A stretch of DNA of 64,000 nucleotides from Lytechinus variegatus (Eukaryota > Echinodermata > Echinoidea > Temnopleuroida > Toxopneustidae). The translations under genes were made by a program, and so were the position numbers. The notes under the pieces were generated by a model. The model did not search any database and was not told where the DNA came from. It saw only the letters and a list, made by a program, of their open reading frames with translations. Shown here in pieces: positions 32,450-43,832 of this stretch; position 1 is the first letter of the stretch, and each line of letters opens with the position of its first letter. The stretch is from the NCBI RefSeq assembly GCF_018143015.1, contig NC_054754.1, positions 25,496,894-25,560,893 of the forward strand, in the 5' to 3' direction.

Positions 32450-35400
32450 CTACATAACATAAATAAGATATAAAATTGAATTAGGCAAGTATATAAAACA
32501 AATTAACTCTTTACTGCAGAATGTGAATGATATGTAAAGTGTCAATATAAATCTAACAGGCCTTGATCCATAAAGGTGGATTATTTTCATCTAGGCCTTG
32601 GAATTCTCTTCAAAGCTATTCTGCCTACTTACATGTATAGCTTACTTTTGACAAATGGGCAATTCCATAAAATATGTACGTCCGACCCCCTGTATGTGGG
32701 ACCTTCATGAAATTTTCTGTCTCTGATTTCTTGTTATTTTGACAGTCTGTAATGATCTCAAAGGACCATGACTTGGTCAGTTTATGAAGTGAGGTAAGAC
32801 TCAATGAAAATGGGGGTCGGATATACAAAAAGGCTGACCATTTTATGACATTGCCCAAATTTAATTAACCCCTTTCAACTCACAATCAAAGCCATGACAT
32901 GCAAAGTGGACAACCTGCACCAGCCAATTCAAGTCAATCCCATAGATTCACTGCCTTGCATGTTAGGCATTGAGTAATGATTTTTTTAAAGAAGTAGGTG
33001 ACTTACCCGGCATTGCTGCCACCAGAAATGTGTTCGAAGTCCCTTCGCACTAACTTTAAAGATGGATGCACTGTACATAAGATCCTCTGCAACAAAATAT
33101 GAGTTGAAAGAGAAAGAGGAGAAAAATTTATCAACATCAATTTTAATGCACTCTAGAGCATTCATGTTGTTTTCTTGGATCACTGTATTTCTCCCCCCCA
33201 AAAAAAAAGAATAATCTCCAGGCTTGAGAATCATTATTGCTGATTTGAACAATTTGAAAGTATACACATAAATGTACTGCAATAGCAAAGTACATGTACT
33301 CATACATCCCTATGTGCATCTACATAGGGAAATGGTCAAACCAAATGATATTGACTTTGACTTCTAAGCAGACCAAGCATGTTGCTCATGCATAATGTAC
33401 ATATACATGATACTGAGGATTTTATTGCAACTTTAAGACCCCTGTTACATCTGAAAGTTTCCTACCCGAGACCCAACCGAGTCCGCTTGCAACCTTGACT
33501 GGCCTTGGTGAATTAGCTTCGCGAACAGACCGAGTCCGAAATGTGGTCTGTTTATATCACAGCGGCCATTCACTCCCCTATCGGTACGGTTTCGAGCGGT
33601 ATCTGATTGCTGACACCAAAGGGCCCTCTCGATCTAGGCTCTGAATAATTTGCGCGCGCTAATTGAAGTTGTTGCCGATCATTTCCAGAATGATCCCAGC
33701 AGTCGTTGAAGATATGATCGACTTGAAAAGGATACGTTTAAAATGCTTCCTTCTTTCCACTCAAATCAAATACTTTATCACTCACAATTCACGTCACAAA
33801 ACATTTGAAGAACAACAGAGCTGGGAGGGGATAGTGCCCGCTATGACGTAATTTGACAGCTGGCAAACAAACCAAGATAGGTTCGAAAGCTTGTGTGAAT
33901 TTACATCTACGAATCGGTGGACTGGTGCCGGCCCGATACCTACCCGTGACTACCTCTGGATGTGGTCTCGGGTAGGTTCGCTAAAAGGTGGCCCGAGGTA
34001 GGTTTGGGATGTTTACGTCTGATTTCTTTCCGACCCGAGGTAGGGAATCTCTCAGATGTAACAGGGGTCTATGTGACAATTTATGAAACACCACTCTGAA
34101 GTAATGATATTAAATACCTGTCTTTTCTTCCAGATCCTCAAGTTTTTCTCCCCGGTCAATGACTCTCTCCATATTGCCCCTCATTACTCCTATAACTTCA
34201 TCTACCTGGCCTTGCACTCTATAGGAAACAAAGAAAAAAGAGATCAGCTAACATATTAATCTCAAGAAGTGAAGCCATGAATGTCGCATATATACAGCTG
34301 AATCTGCCTTTTAAATGTCATATCTTTTTGGATCAAAACCACCTGTTTAAATCGGGCAAAATTCTATGTATACAACACGTTTTGCCTATACCTGCCTTTA
34401 AATAGAAATGCTTCAATTTTAATAGGCGAGTAGTTGACTACGGAAGATCAACTTACATGTACATAAGGTCATTAAGGTGGACCTACAGAATTTCAAGACT
34501 ATATCAGACCTGGAATATTGAACAAAGATTTCAAACCCTTGTCAAAATGGAGTTTGCCAGAAAGATGTTTGGTGAATGGCATATAATCCTAATATGCAAA
34601 GTGAGACAATTATAATGTCCTGCAATTGTAGATTATTAAAGGTAAATATCAATTGTGGTGACGATCTCAAAATGAGTTCGAACAGAATCCAATAAAATGA
34701 CCAACCATGTATGTACAAGTACGAAATATGTGCAAAAATAACTCTGAAAGAAAATTTGCTGAGAAATTAGCAAAATAAGCATGGAATTTCATAAAATGTA
34801 GGGTATTTTTCCAAACAATATTGATACACTGTCTCAAATATGCCTTTTCGTGCTAATGATCCTTTAGAATAATTAGTTTTCAGGTAAGTTTTCATGATTT
34901 CCTAACAAGTTTATTTCAATGTACCAGAACTAAATCTATGATAATATGGTGGCAATTTTTAACCTTGATTTTAAAGACTTTCACATGAAATAGTTGAATG
35001 CTGCAACTACTTTCTTTTACCTTAGAAAACATCATACAAAAATATGCAAAGAAAAACAATTCTAAACATCTAATATAAGACAAAAATAAAGGTTAGATTA
35101 AACATGATTAAGTGTGGCTCATACTTTTGTATCTTCGAGTTACTCTGATTATTCCGTCCAGATTTAGGCATTGGACTCCTATCATAGAAGAAATCTTCTT
35201 CTTCATCGTCATCATCATGGTATTCACCTAGAAGGTTTACCTAGATAAGAAGAAAAAAAATATTTGAATCATCTATATTTGAGGACAGTGCATTTCATTG
35301 ATTCATTGAGTGACACTGATATATAAAAATATGCTTTGCATAATATACCCTTTAATCAACATGAATTTCATATTTTTAGCACACACAGCTGACATTTTTA

Positions 35401-36360
35401 ATAAAAGCCTCAAAAGAATCAGATAATAAATGGATTTATTCATTTAGTTGTTAAATTAAGAGGAAATGTCTATTTTATCCAAGTTTATTTTTACCTAAAT
35501 CCTGTCAGCTGAACTTTTACTGCAATGATGTAGGCAAAATGCAAAAAATGCAATCAAGCGATTAAGGCTGGCATGACATTTCCAAAGGAAACTGGCCCAA
35601 GGGCTCTCTCATAGGAGTTCACTGCCATTATGGTAGGTAGGACCAAAAAAAAATGAAAGAGCATTTCTACTCAAAAGCATTATCTTGATATATCATATAA
35701 TATTAGCATTATTTTCTTACGCATTGCTCAAAATTTCCTAAAAAGAGAAAATAAGGCTTAAAGACTCCATAAAATATGTTGGACATGCATGTATGCATAT
35801 TGGTGCATCGCTATATGCTATACTGTGTGGGCTAGTGGCTAAAAATAGGCATTAAGTGTTTTTGCTGACCTACATGTAGGACTGTGTGAGCCTCTGAGAG
35901 GAGCAGTGGAAACATGTCACATCAATAGATAATCAACTTGGCTGCCAGAAAATGTGAAGATGTCACTAAGTTTAACTGCATTGTTCACTCAAAATATAGA
36001 AAGAAATTTGTGGCCAACTCACCTACATGTATTGACCTTTGCGACACATGTCTACAGCTCAAATCTATTGCCATTGCATAGCCTAATTATGGCCCGATGC
36101 AATTCTGATACAAGCACATTGCTTAGACTATCAAGTTTCTATGTTACATGTACAGTATTCAAATTGTGCAATGCACAATAGCTGAATCAGTTGTTACAGC
36201 CATTCACATTGTACTTAAGGTATGTTTTCCCCCAAGAGTACTAGAGCTTAAGTTATTTGAATATAGGGGTAGGGGGTTATACAATGATACTCACCCTTTC
36301 AACCTCATCAGCGCCTGCAAGGTCTCCGCTTCGGAGGTGACGTTTAAATTTTGGAGGCAT
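32366..36360 (-). CDS. VAMP4: VAMP4-type R-SNARE (complete coding region, 148 aa)
   Basis: Five coding exons on -: 36295-36360, 35125-35240, 34118-34218, 33007-33086 and 32366-32449, with phases fitting throughout; 447 nt including the stop. The protein starts MPPKFKRHLRSGDLAG, then NLLGEY and an acidic run DDDDEEEDFF. These are the dileucine plus acidic cluster that in vertebrate VAMP4 directs trans-Golgi retrieval. The SNARE motif follows (QVDEVIGVMRGNMERVIDRG, with the zero-layer Arg in DRGEKL), then WWQQCR and a C-terminal membrane anchor LLLVVVVIILLII. Human VAMP4 has 141 residues. It acts in endosome-to-TGN fusion. The first coding exon has an acceptor (TTTCTTCAG) before 36429, so a non-coding 5' exon lies further upstream. 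It converges with STXBP1. Confidence 0.93.
33007..33086 (-). CDS. VAMP4: VAMP4 exon, C-terminal half of SNARE motif
   Basis: Acceptor TTTTGTTGCAG, donor GTAAGT, 80 nt. Encodes EDLMYSASIFKVSAKGLRTH and FWWQQCR; the WW pair precedes the anchor as in vertebrates. Confidence 0.94.
33436..34070. mobile_element. 635 bp element with perfect 19 bp TIRs in VAMP4 intron
   Basis: Ends AGACCCCTGTTACATCTGA and its exact reverse complement. Subterminal CCTACCCGAGACC / CGACCCGAGGTAGG repeats occur several times inside in both directions. There is no coding capacity beyond short frames. The superfamily is unknown. Confidence 0.85.
34118..34218 (-). CDS. VAMP4: VAMP4 exon, N-terminal half of SNARE motif
   Basis: Acceptor TTTCCTATAG, donor GTATTT, 101 nt. 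Encodes VQGQVDEVIGVMRGNMERVI and DRGEKLEDLEEKT with the zero-layer Arg. Confidence 0.95.
35125..35240 (-). CDS. VAMP4: VAMP4 exon with dileucine/acidic cluster
   Basis: Acceptor TTATCTAG, donor GTATGA, 116 nt. Encodes VNLLGEYHDDDDEEEDFF then YDRSPMPKSGRNNQSNSKIQ; ends in phase 2. Confidence 0.92.
36295..36360 (-). CDS. VAMP4: VAMP4 first coding exon
   Basis: Encodes MPPKFKRHLRSGDLAGADEV and ER; donor GTGAGT. The exon continues upstream as 5' UTR to about 36429. Confidence 0.93.
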
Positions 36361-36523
36361 TATCAATGATTTGCTAATGTACCGACATAGGACGAATGGT
36401 AGACTAATAAATACACTTGTGGACTTGATCTGAAGAAAAGAGAGAAAATTAAAAACCAGAACAGAATGAAAATAATATTAAATATCTAAATTCTCATTCC
36501 CAACACACATAGTCGGTATTAGT

Positions 36524-36714
36524 GTAGAGCTGCCAACTTGGATTAAAAAATTACTTGCATCAGCCGATAGATATCAGGAATCATGAAATATTTGTTTTGG
36601 TCAATAAATATCATATAAATTACTTTATATTTATCAACCGAAACAAATATTTTACGAATCGTGATATTTATCGGCAAATGCAAGTATTTTTAAAATCTAA
36701 GTTGCAGATCTGCA
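36524..36714. mobile_element. Foldback MITE next to VAMP4 5' end
   Basis: Nearly the whole ~190 bp is one inverted repeat with ~90 bp arms (AGAGCTGCCAACTTGGATT... and its complement via AAATCTAAGTTGCAGATCTG). The inner arms AATATTTGTTTTGGTCAATA pair well. Its ends recall the CAGAGxTGCCAAC hAT-type ends. Confidence 0.8.
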
Positions 36715-36929
36715 CGTGTGTGGTATCAAAAGAATGCAAAATGGTGACGTAAACAGACAGGGTAAGTGAACGCTCTTAGTCTTAATTTTTTTTCAATTTT
36801 AGTTTTACTACGGTACTATGAAAATTAGGAACTAAGTTTGATAAACAAGTGGAATGCCTCTGGCCATCTCACATGCATCGCGCGGTTCAATATAGCAGCA
36901 GTGCTGACTTTGAATACTACTCTAACTCG

Positions 36930-37945
36930 CACAAGATGTTCAGTGATACATGGTTACTCTTATGTCCACTTTTTATGAACTAGACCAATAAACTTACAGA
37001 GATATGATGGTTATTCAACAAAAAACCCCAACATGGCCAAAGTTCATTGACCTTACATGACCTTTGACCTTGATCACGTGACCTGAAACTCGAACAGGAT
37101 GTTCAGTGATACTTGATTAATCTTATGTACAAGTTTCATGAATCAGATCCATAAACTTTCAAAGTTATGATGGTAATTCAACAGATACACCCAATTCGGC
37201 CAAAGTTCATTGACCTTTGACCTTGGTCATGTGACCTGAAACGCGCACAGGATGTTCAGTGATACTTGATTACTCTAATGTCCAAGTTTAATGAACTAGA
37301 CCAATAAACTTTCAAAGTTATGATGGTAATTCAACAGATACCCCCGATTCGGCCAAAGTTCATTGACCCTAAATGACCTTTGACCTTAATCATGAGACCT
37401 GAAACTTGCACAAAATGTTCAGTGATGCTTGATTACTATTATGTCCAAGTTTCATGAATCAGATCCATAAACTTTCAAAGTTATGATGGGAATTCAACAG
37501 ATATCCCAAATTCGGCCAAAGTTCATTGACCCTAAATGACCTTTGACCTTGGTCATGTGACGTGAAACTCATGCAGGATGTTCAGTGATACTTGATTAAC
37601 CTTATGTCCAAGTTTCATGAACTAGGTCCATATATTTTCTAAGTTATGATGACATTTCAAAAACTTAACCTCAGGTTAAGATTTCGATGTTGATTCCTCC
37701 AACATGGTCTAAGTTCATTGACCCTAAATGACCTTTGACCTTGGTCATGTGACATGAAACTCTAATAGGATGTTCAGTAATACTTGATTAACTTTATGGC
37801 CAAATTTTCTTAACTAGGTCCATATACATTCTAAGTTATGACGTCATTTCAAAAACTTAACCTCAGGTTAAGATTTGATGTTGACGCCGCCGCCATCGGA
37901 AAAGCGGCGCCTATAGTCTCACTCTGCTTCGCAGGTGAGACAAAA
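36930..37945. repeat. Five-unit satellite with DR1 sites and two 3' hairpins
   Basis: Units of ~153-192 bp share AGGATGTTCAGTGATACTTG, TCCAAGTTTCATGAA, AAAGTTATGATGG and CAAAGTTCATTGACC. Each carries a perfect TGACCTTTGACCT at 37058, 37211, 37374, 37537 and 37729. The array ends with CGCCGC...GCGGCG (37887-37908) and GTCTCAC...GTGAGAC (37916-37941) hairpins, suggesting it is the end of a mobile or structured element. Confidence 0.85.
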
Positions 37946-38463
37946 ATGGGAGTAAACATATTAAAATGTGCCCATGCCATGTATAGTCTATAGTTTGGGC
38001 ACAAAACAAACAAATCAAATTGGTGATTTAGGTCTAGTTTCACCATAGGTAATCCTGGCCTCTACACTACAGCCAGCCATCGATCGATAGCCGAGCCAGG
38101 CGTCATGGGAGTAAGCCTACGTATTGACTCCCCAGACGCCTCCAGGCCACTTCGCCCGTAGACCAAAAGCTTTGGTCTCTGTTATGTTGGTTGTTCAGCT
38201 GAACTCCGTTGGCTTCTCTCACCAAATACAGAGACCGAAATTCTAGCGCGATCTGTATTTAGCCTACAGTACAGGGGAATTTGCGTGACAGGCGAGGTAA
38301 GTCACTGTTTTTGTTCCTTTTAACTGGATTTTCTCTGTTTTGGGCAATTAATGCCAAGATCTAGAGGGAATATAAATTTGCATTTTTGGTCACGTTCGGT
38401 TAATTTTCAAAATTTTTATTCATTATTTAAAGACAAAACTCAGTATAGGCGCAAGGCCAATAT

Positions 38464-38850
38464 TGGAGACTGTCTCCAGTGTGGGAGATTATCTCCACTA
38501 TCAGAGACTTTTGTAAAGAATTTGGGCATCCAATTTCAGAGACAGTCTCCAGTTTTGGAGACTAATTTTCTTAGTTTACATTTGCGGCAAAAGGATTACC
38601 TTGGCGGCAAATAAAAATGTGATAAGCACTTAAGCAGATTCCTCATTAAAATTCACACCTTTTCACAGTCTACTTTAAAATTCACCGTCTACTTTTGTTT
38701 TGTTAAGGATTTTTGTTGTCATCCACACACAAAACAAATGGGCTTCTGACCTCTGCGAGACAAAATTTTGGGTGGAAAAAATTATGCTTTTGTTGGTGCT
38801 GTTTCTTTTGTCCTTTTGCAAAGCAAGTCTCCAATGTGGGAGATTGTCTC
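38464..38850. repeat. Cluster of GGAGAC/GTCTCC palindromes
   Basis: Repeated GGAGACTGTCTCC, GGGAGATTATCTCC, GAGACAGTCTCC and GGGAGATTGTCTCC words in alternating orientation at ~38464-38560 and ~38823-38852. No protein is recognised. Function unknown. Confidence 0.55.
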
Positions 38851-38860
38851 CCCTAGCCCA

Positions 38861-39458
38861 CTCATGGTTTCAAATCGTCTCGTGTGTGAAGGATTCATAT
38901 GCACCTGGTGCACTCGAATCTTTCACACCCTTTTTACTAAAATAACTATGACTTTACATCGTAGCTAAGAATTATAATTACGCTATGACACTTACCGAAC
39001 CATATGGATCGTTCGTTGAATTCTCTTTGCTGTTTTTTTTAACAAAATAAGAGCATTTTTTGTGATCTTCACGTAGATGCCGGTAGGCACTTAAGAACCA
39101 AGTTTGAAAGGATACTCATAAAATTATGTCACTCTCGCCGATGAATATTCATTAGATCGTGGTCGTGCGTGTTCAATACACACTGAGTGCATGCATGCAG
39201 AGTTTGTATTGAACACGCACGATCTAATGAATATTCATCGCGAGAGTGACGTAATTTTACGAGTGTCCTTTCAAACTTGGTTCTTAAGTGCCTACCGTAC
39301 CTTTGTTTACGGTGTTGCAAGCTAGCTGCATTCTAGGCGATCAGCATTATTTTCTTGCTCGTTCAATCCACTTTCATCATCATCTTGTCAAAAGATGGCG
39401 TACTTTACCAATAAGTATATACATGAGATGCAACCTGTTGATTTTTGGTACAATTTCC
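38861..39458 (+). repeat. Module X, copy 1 of a tandem X-Y repeat
   Basis: Starts ACTCATGGTTTCAAATCG; a full-length partner is 43168-43832 and a truncated one 41059-41265. It contains a 45 bp palindrome (GTGTGAAGGATTC... at 38884-38928), a long hairpin at 39081-39297, and an ATG in good context at 39395 (AAAGATGGCG, frame MAYFTNKYIHEMQP). Copy 1 lacks ~65 bp present in the 43.4 kb copy between two GCC words. Confidence 0.8.
39081..39297. mobile_element. 217 bp hairpin (foldback) element, copy 1
   Basis: Arms of ~100 bp begin CGGTAGGCACTTAAGAACCA and end with its complement. They include CACTCTCGC, GATGAATATTCATTAGATCG and CGTGTTCAATACA. The loop contains TGCATGCATGCA. Confidence 0.85.
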
Positions 39459-39465
39459 TATTAGG

Positions 39466-40138
39466 CAAGGCTCGACAATAGCGGTGGCCCGGGAAAATTA
39501 GTTTCTACTGAATAATAATAATTTTCCACATTTTTTGATAATTTTGTTTTATTTATTTTTCTTAAATTTTCTTTTGTTTTTTCTCAAATTTTTTTATGAC
39601 CTGTTCTTTGTTACTTTCTTCATTTTTTCTTTTGTTTTATTTCACTTAACATATTCATTTTTACAATTTTTGTTTTCTTTTTTCAATATACTATTCTAAA
39701 AATTATTTTTGTTTATTTCCCCCTTTTACACATTGTTCTAATTCTGCAGCATGTGATTTTCTCCTGCTATAATATGCTGGAAAAGAGAAAATAAACTGAT
39801 AAAATGCACTATTTATTTACTTTACCATTATGAGTATGTGTCTATACGGAGATTAAAAATCTACACAACCTAAGAACAATACAATTCTTTTTTTCTCTTT
39901 CAATCATTTCATATTTACAATGATAGAACAATTTATATATTACCACAAAATAAGCAAAGTAAAATAACAGCAAGCACGATTTACATACAAGATGTACAAA
40001 GAATAGTGGTACGTGTTAGTGATTGCAGAATATTTCAGTTTGTTTTATTCATTTTTAATTAATGTTTTTCTTTATATTTTTCGGGCCACCAAACTTTATT
40101 AGTGGGCCACCACCATAAAAATTTAATGTGGAGCCTTG
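39466..40138. mobile_element. hAT-like MITE inserted in module X-Y, ~673 bp
   Basis: Ends CAAGGCTCGACA and the complement of TGTGGAGCCTTG; TATTAGG(C) flanks both sides (39459-39466, 40139-40146). The copy at 43.83 kb lacks it, giving a natural empty site. It has no transposase. A 5'-truncated copy is at 41610-42247 through later duplication. Confidence 0.8.
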
Positions 40139-41265
40139 TATTAGGCCTATGCGCTGACAACTTGAATTAAGAATGTTCGATACGAAAAATTGCTTTTCGA
40201 TTGTTGTTTGCGTACTTTCCACCGCAGTATTAAGGACGGATCGAACGGAGTATCCTGGTTGAGACTTGGAGGTAAGCGATAAAAACACTTTTATATTTAT
40301 AAATAATTTCCAATTCATTTTTACAACAAACTTAAATCATTAAAAAAAGAATTCCATAGAGAAATACTGAAACGTTTGGCATTTTTCATTCCCTCACATT
40401 CGTGTGATGAATGAAAACGTCAAAGTCCACTATGAAACCACATGCGTTGTGCGAGCTTAGTATTACTAACCTCGCATGTTGTGTGAGTGCCCCTAGCCTA
40501 GGGCCCTAGCCATGCTAAAAAGTGCTAGCTATATTGGCCGTGCGCCTCTACTGAAACTTGAAGAGCCCCGACGGGGGGATTTTGCATTGCAAGTTCCCTA
40601 ATGGTGCCCGGGGGGGCCACTTACATTGACGAGTGGATACCATGCGCGACCAAAAAAACACGTAAAAAGGATGTCCTTTTCACGATAGGGCACGTTACGT
40701 ACGTAACGTGATAAGGGTGTCAAAAACACAAAAATAATGAAAAAAGGGTATCTATTTCGCTAGGAAAATTACGTGTTTAGGGTCGAATTTGCGGGGATGA
40801 TAAAACAAAATTTAAATGTTTTATAAAGGATGTCCTTTTGCCCTAATACTACGTGTTTAGAGTCCTATTTGCGCGAGGTGTAGAAGGTGAGGTCGTACTA
40901 AACCAAATAAGGTAAAGCCGACGACCGAAGGACCCGTAACAATAAAACATTCCTGTACTTGTTTAGGGGTTCATTTCAGGGAATATTTGCCAAGAGTATC
41001 GTTTTGTTTCCAATACTTGTTAAGGGTAGTGTTTCACACGCCAATACTTGTTAAGGGGCACTCATGGTTCCAAATCGTCTCGTGTGTGAAGGATTCATAT
41101 GCACCTGGTGCACGCGAATCTTTCACACCATTTTTACTAAAATAACTATGACTTTACATCATAGCTATGAATTATACTTGTTCTATGACACTTACCGAAC
41201 CATATGGATCGTTCGTTGAATACTCTTTGCTGTTTTTTTTAATAAAATAAGAGCATTTTTCGTGA
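39501..41265 (+). repeat. Recent 1.77 kb direct duplication, copy A
   Basis: Nearly identical to 41610-43374 at a constant offset of 2109 bases (few differences, e.g. CCAAATAAG versus CCACATAAG). Copy A runs from 35 bases inside the hAT-like MITE through module Y and the start of module X. Confidence 0.93.
40600..41055. repeat. Interspersed repeat family (GGCCACTTACATTGACGAG)
   Basis: Starts GGGGGGCCACTTACATTGAC and GTGGATACCATGCGCGACC and ends with CAATACTTGTTAAGGG repeats. It contains a 20 bp perfect palindrome CACGTTACGTACGTAACGTG at 40691-40710. Duplicated at 42709-43164; relatives lie at 44200-44320 (inverted, partial) and 60415-60735. Confidence 0.7.
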
Positions 41266-41609
41266 TCACATAGGTGAGTACATCACAGTCCCATATGTGC
41301 ATTTGTATGTATGTTGATATTTGGTTTATTTCGAAGCTGTGTCTCTTCGAGCCAAAAACAAATAGGCCGCTCTTTCTTTCTTGTTTACAAATGACTTCTT
41401 AAACCACTCTTAAGGAAGTAAATACTTTGGGAAGGCATTTCATTGATATGACGTGAATTTTTTCCATCATTTTGTCAAATATTGGGAAGGAATTTTCTCA
41501 CTGTTTTTTCCAAATAACTTTTGCCATTTTATTTTTTTCTTTCATTTTTTTTCACAGTGATTAAACCATTTATACCCCTTCCCATTGAAAATGCCTGATT
41601 AAAGAACAT
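41266..41609. other. Single-copy spacer between duplicate copies
   Basis: No repeat partner is seen within the window and there is no coding signal. It contains a T-rich stretch near 41510-41560. Confidence 0.6.
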
Positions 41610-43374
41610 GTTTCTACTGAATAATAATAATTTTCCCCATTTTTTGATAATTTTGTTTTATTTATTTTTCTTAAATTTTCTTTTGTTTTTTCTCAAATTT
41701 TTTTATGACCTGTTCTTTGTTTCTTTCTTCATTTTTTCTTTTGTTTTATTTCACTTACCATATTCATTTTTACAATTTTTGTTTTCTTTTTTCAATATAC
41801 TATTCTAAAAATTATTTTTGTTTATTTCCCCCTTTTACACATTGTTCTAATTCTGCAGCATGTGATTTTCTCCTGCTATAATATGCTGGAAAAGAGAAAA
41901 TAAACTGATAAAATGCACTATTTATTTACTTTACCATTATGAGTATGTGTCTATACGGAGATTAAAAATCTACACAACCTAAGAACAATACAATTCTTTT
42001 TTTCTCTTTCAATCATTTCATATTTACAATGATAGAACAATTTATATATTACCACAAAATAAGCAAAGTAAAATAACAGCAAGCACGATTTACATACAAG
42101 ATGTACAAAGAATAGTGGTACGTGTTAGTGATTGCAGAATATTTCAGTTTGTTTTATTCATTTTTAATTAATGTTTTTCTTTATATTTTTCGGGCCACCA
42201 AACTTTATTAGTGGGCCACCACCATAAAAATTTAATGTGGAGCCTTGTATTAGGCCTATGCGCTGACAACTTGAATTAAGAATGTTCGATACGAAAAATT
42301 GCTTTTCGATTGTTGTTTGCGTACTTTCCACCGCAGTATTAAGGACGGATCGAACGGAGTATCCTGGTTGAGACTTGGAGGTAAGCGATAAAAACACTTT
42401 TATATTTATAAATAATTTCCAATTCATTTTTACAACAAACTTAAATCATTAAAAAAAGAATTCCATAGAGAAATACTGAAACGTTTGGCATTTTTCATTC
42501 CCTCACATTCGTGTGATGAATGAAAACGTCAAAGTCCACTATGAAACCACATGCGTTGTGCGAGCTTAGTATTACTAACCTCGCATGTTGTGTGAGTGCC
42601 CCTAGCCTAGGGCCCTAGCCATGCTAAAAAGTGCTAGCTATATTGGCCGTGCGCCTCTACTGAAACTTGAAGAGCCCCGACGGGGGGATTTTGCATTGCA
42701 AGTTCCCTAATGGTGCCCGGGGGGGCCACTTACATTGACGAGTGGATACCATGCGCGACCAAAAAAACACGTAAAAAGGATGTCCTTTTCACGATAGGGC
42801 ACGTTACGTACGTAACGTGATAAGGGTGTCAAAAACACAAAAATAATGAAAAAAGGGTATCTATTTCGCTAGGAAAATTACGTGTTTAGGGTCGAATTTG
42901 CGGGGATGATAAAACAAAATTTAAATGTTTTATAAAGGATGTCCTTTTGCCCTAATACTACGTGTTTAGAGTCCTATTTGCGCGAGGTGTAGAAGGTGAG
43001 GTCGTACTAAACCACATAAGGTAAAGCCGACGACCGAAGGACCCGTAACAATAAAACATTCCTGTACTTGTTTAGGGGTTCATTTCAGGGAATATTTGCC
43101 AAGAGTATCGTTTTGTTTCCAATACTTGTTAAGGGTAGTGTTTCACACGCCAATACTTGTTAAGGGGCACTCATGGTTCCAAATCGTCTCGTGTGTGAAG
43201 GATTCATATGCACCTGGTGCACGCGAATCTTTCACACCATTTTTACTAAAATAACTATGACTTTACATCATAGCTATGAATTATACTTGTTCTATGACAC
43301 TTACCGAACCATATGGATCGTTCGTTGAATACTCTTTGCTGTTTTTTTTAATAAAATAAGAGCATTTTTCGTGA
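41610..43374 (+). repeat. Recent 1.77 kb direct duplication, copy B
   Basis: Partner of 39501-41265. Its left edge lies inside the MITE, so that element is truncated here. Its right edge runs on into a full module X. Confidence 0.93.
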
Positions 43375-43832
43375 TCTTGACGTAGATGCCTCTTGATCAG
43401 CGTTGATATCAACTTTTGCCTAAAGAGGGCGCGCGATATTATTCACCAGAAGCCGGTAGGCACTTAAGAACCAAGTTTGAAAGGATACTCGTAAAATTAT
43501 GTCACTCTCGCCGATGAATATTCATTTGATCGTGGCGTGCGTGTTCAATACACACCGAGTGCATGCATGCAGAGTTTGTATTGAACACGCACGACCACGA
43601 TCTAATGAATATTCATCGCGAGAGTGACATAATTTTACGAGTGTCCTTTCAAACTTGGTTCTTAAGTGCCTACCGTACCTTTGTTTACGGTGTTGCAAGC
43701 TAGCTGCATTCTAGGCGATCAGCATTATTTTCTTGCTCGTTCAATCCACTTTCATCATCATCTTGTCAAAAGATGGCGTACTTTACCAATAAGTATATAC
43801 ATGAGATGCAACCTTTTGATTTTTGGTACAAA
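43168..43832 (+). repeat. Module X, full-length copy at 43.2 kb
   Basis: Matches 38861-39458, with the extra ~65 bp block at ~43389-43453 (TCTTGATCAGCGTTGATATC...). The ATG at 43773 opens 27 codons (MAYFTNKYIHEMQPFDFWYK) to TGA at 43851. Confidence 0.8.
43454..43675. mobile_element. 222 bp hairpin element, copy 2
   Basis: The same arms as 39081-39297, with small differences: the CGACCACGATC stretch is kept in the right arm rather than the left. Confidence 0.85.

Noticed and set aside
36930..37945. CRISPR-like regular repeats
   Set aside because: Units are ~160 bp, diverged throughout and without unique spacers, in a eukaryotic genome; this is a satellite.
40055..42427. Identical 87-codon frames on - at 40055-40318 and 42164-42427
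   Set aside because: They span the MITE end and module Y. The identity reflects the recent 1.77 kb duplication, not selection; the third copy (43766-44023) diverges at both ends.
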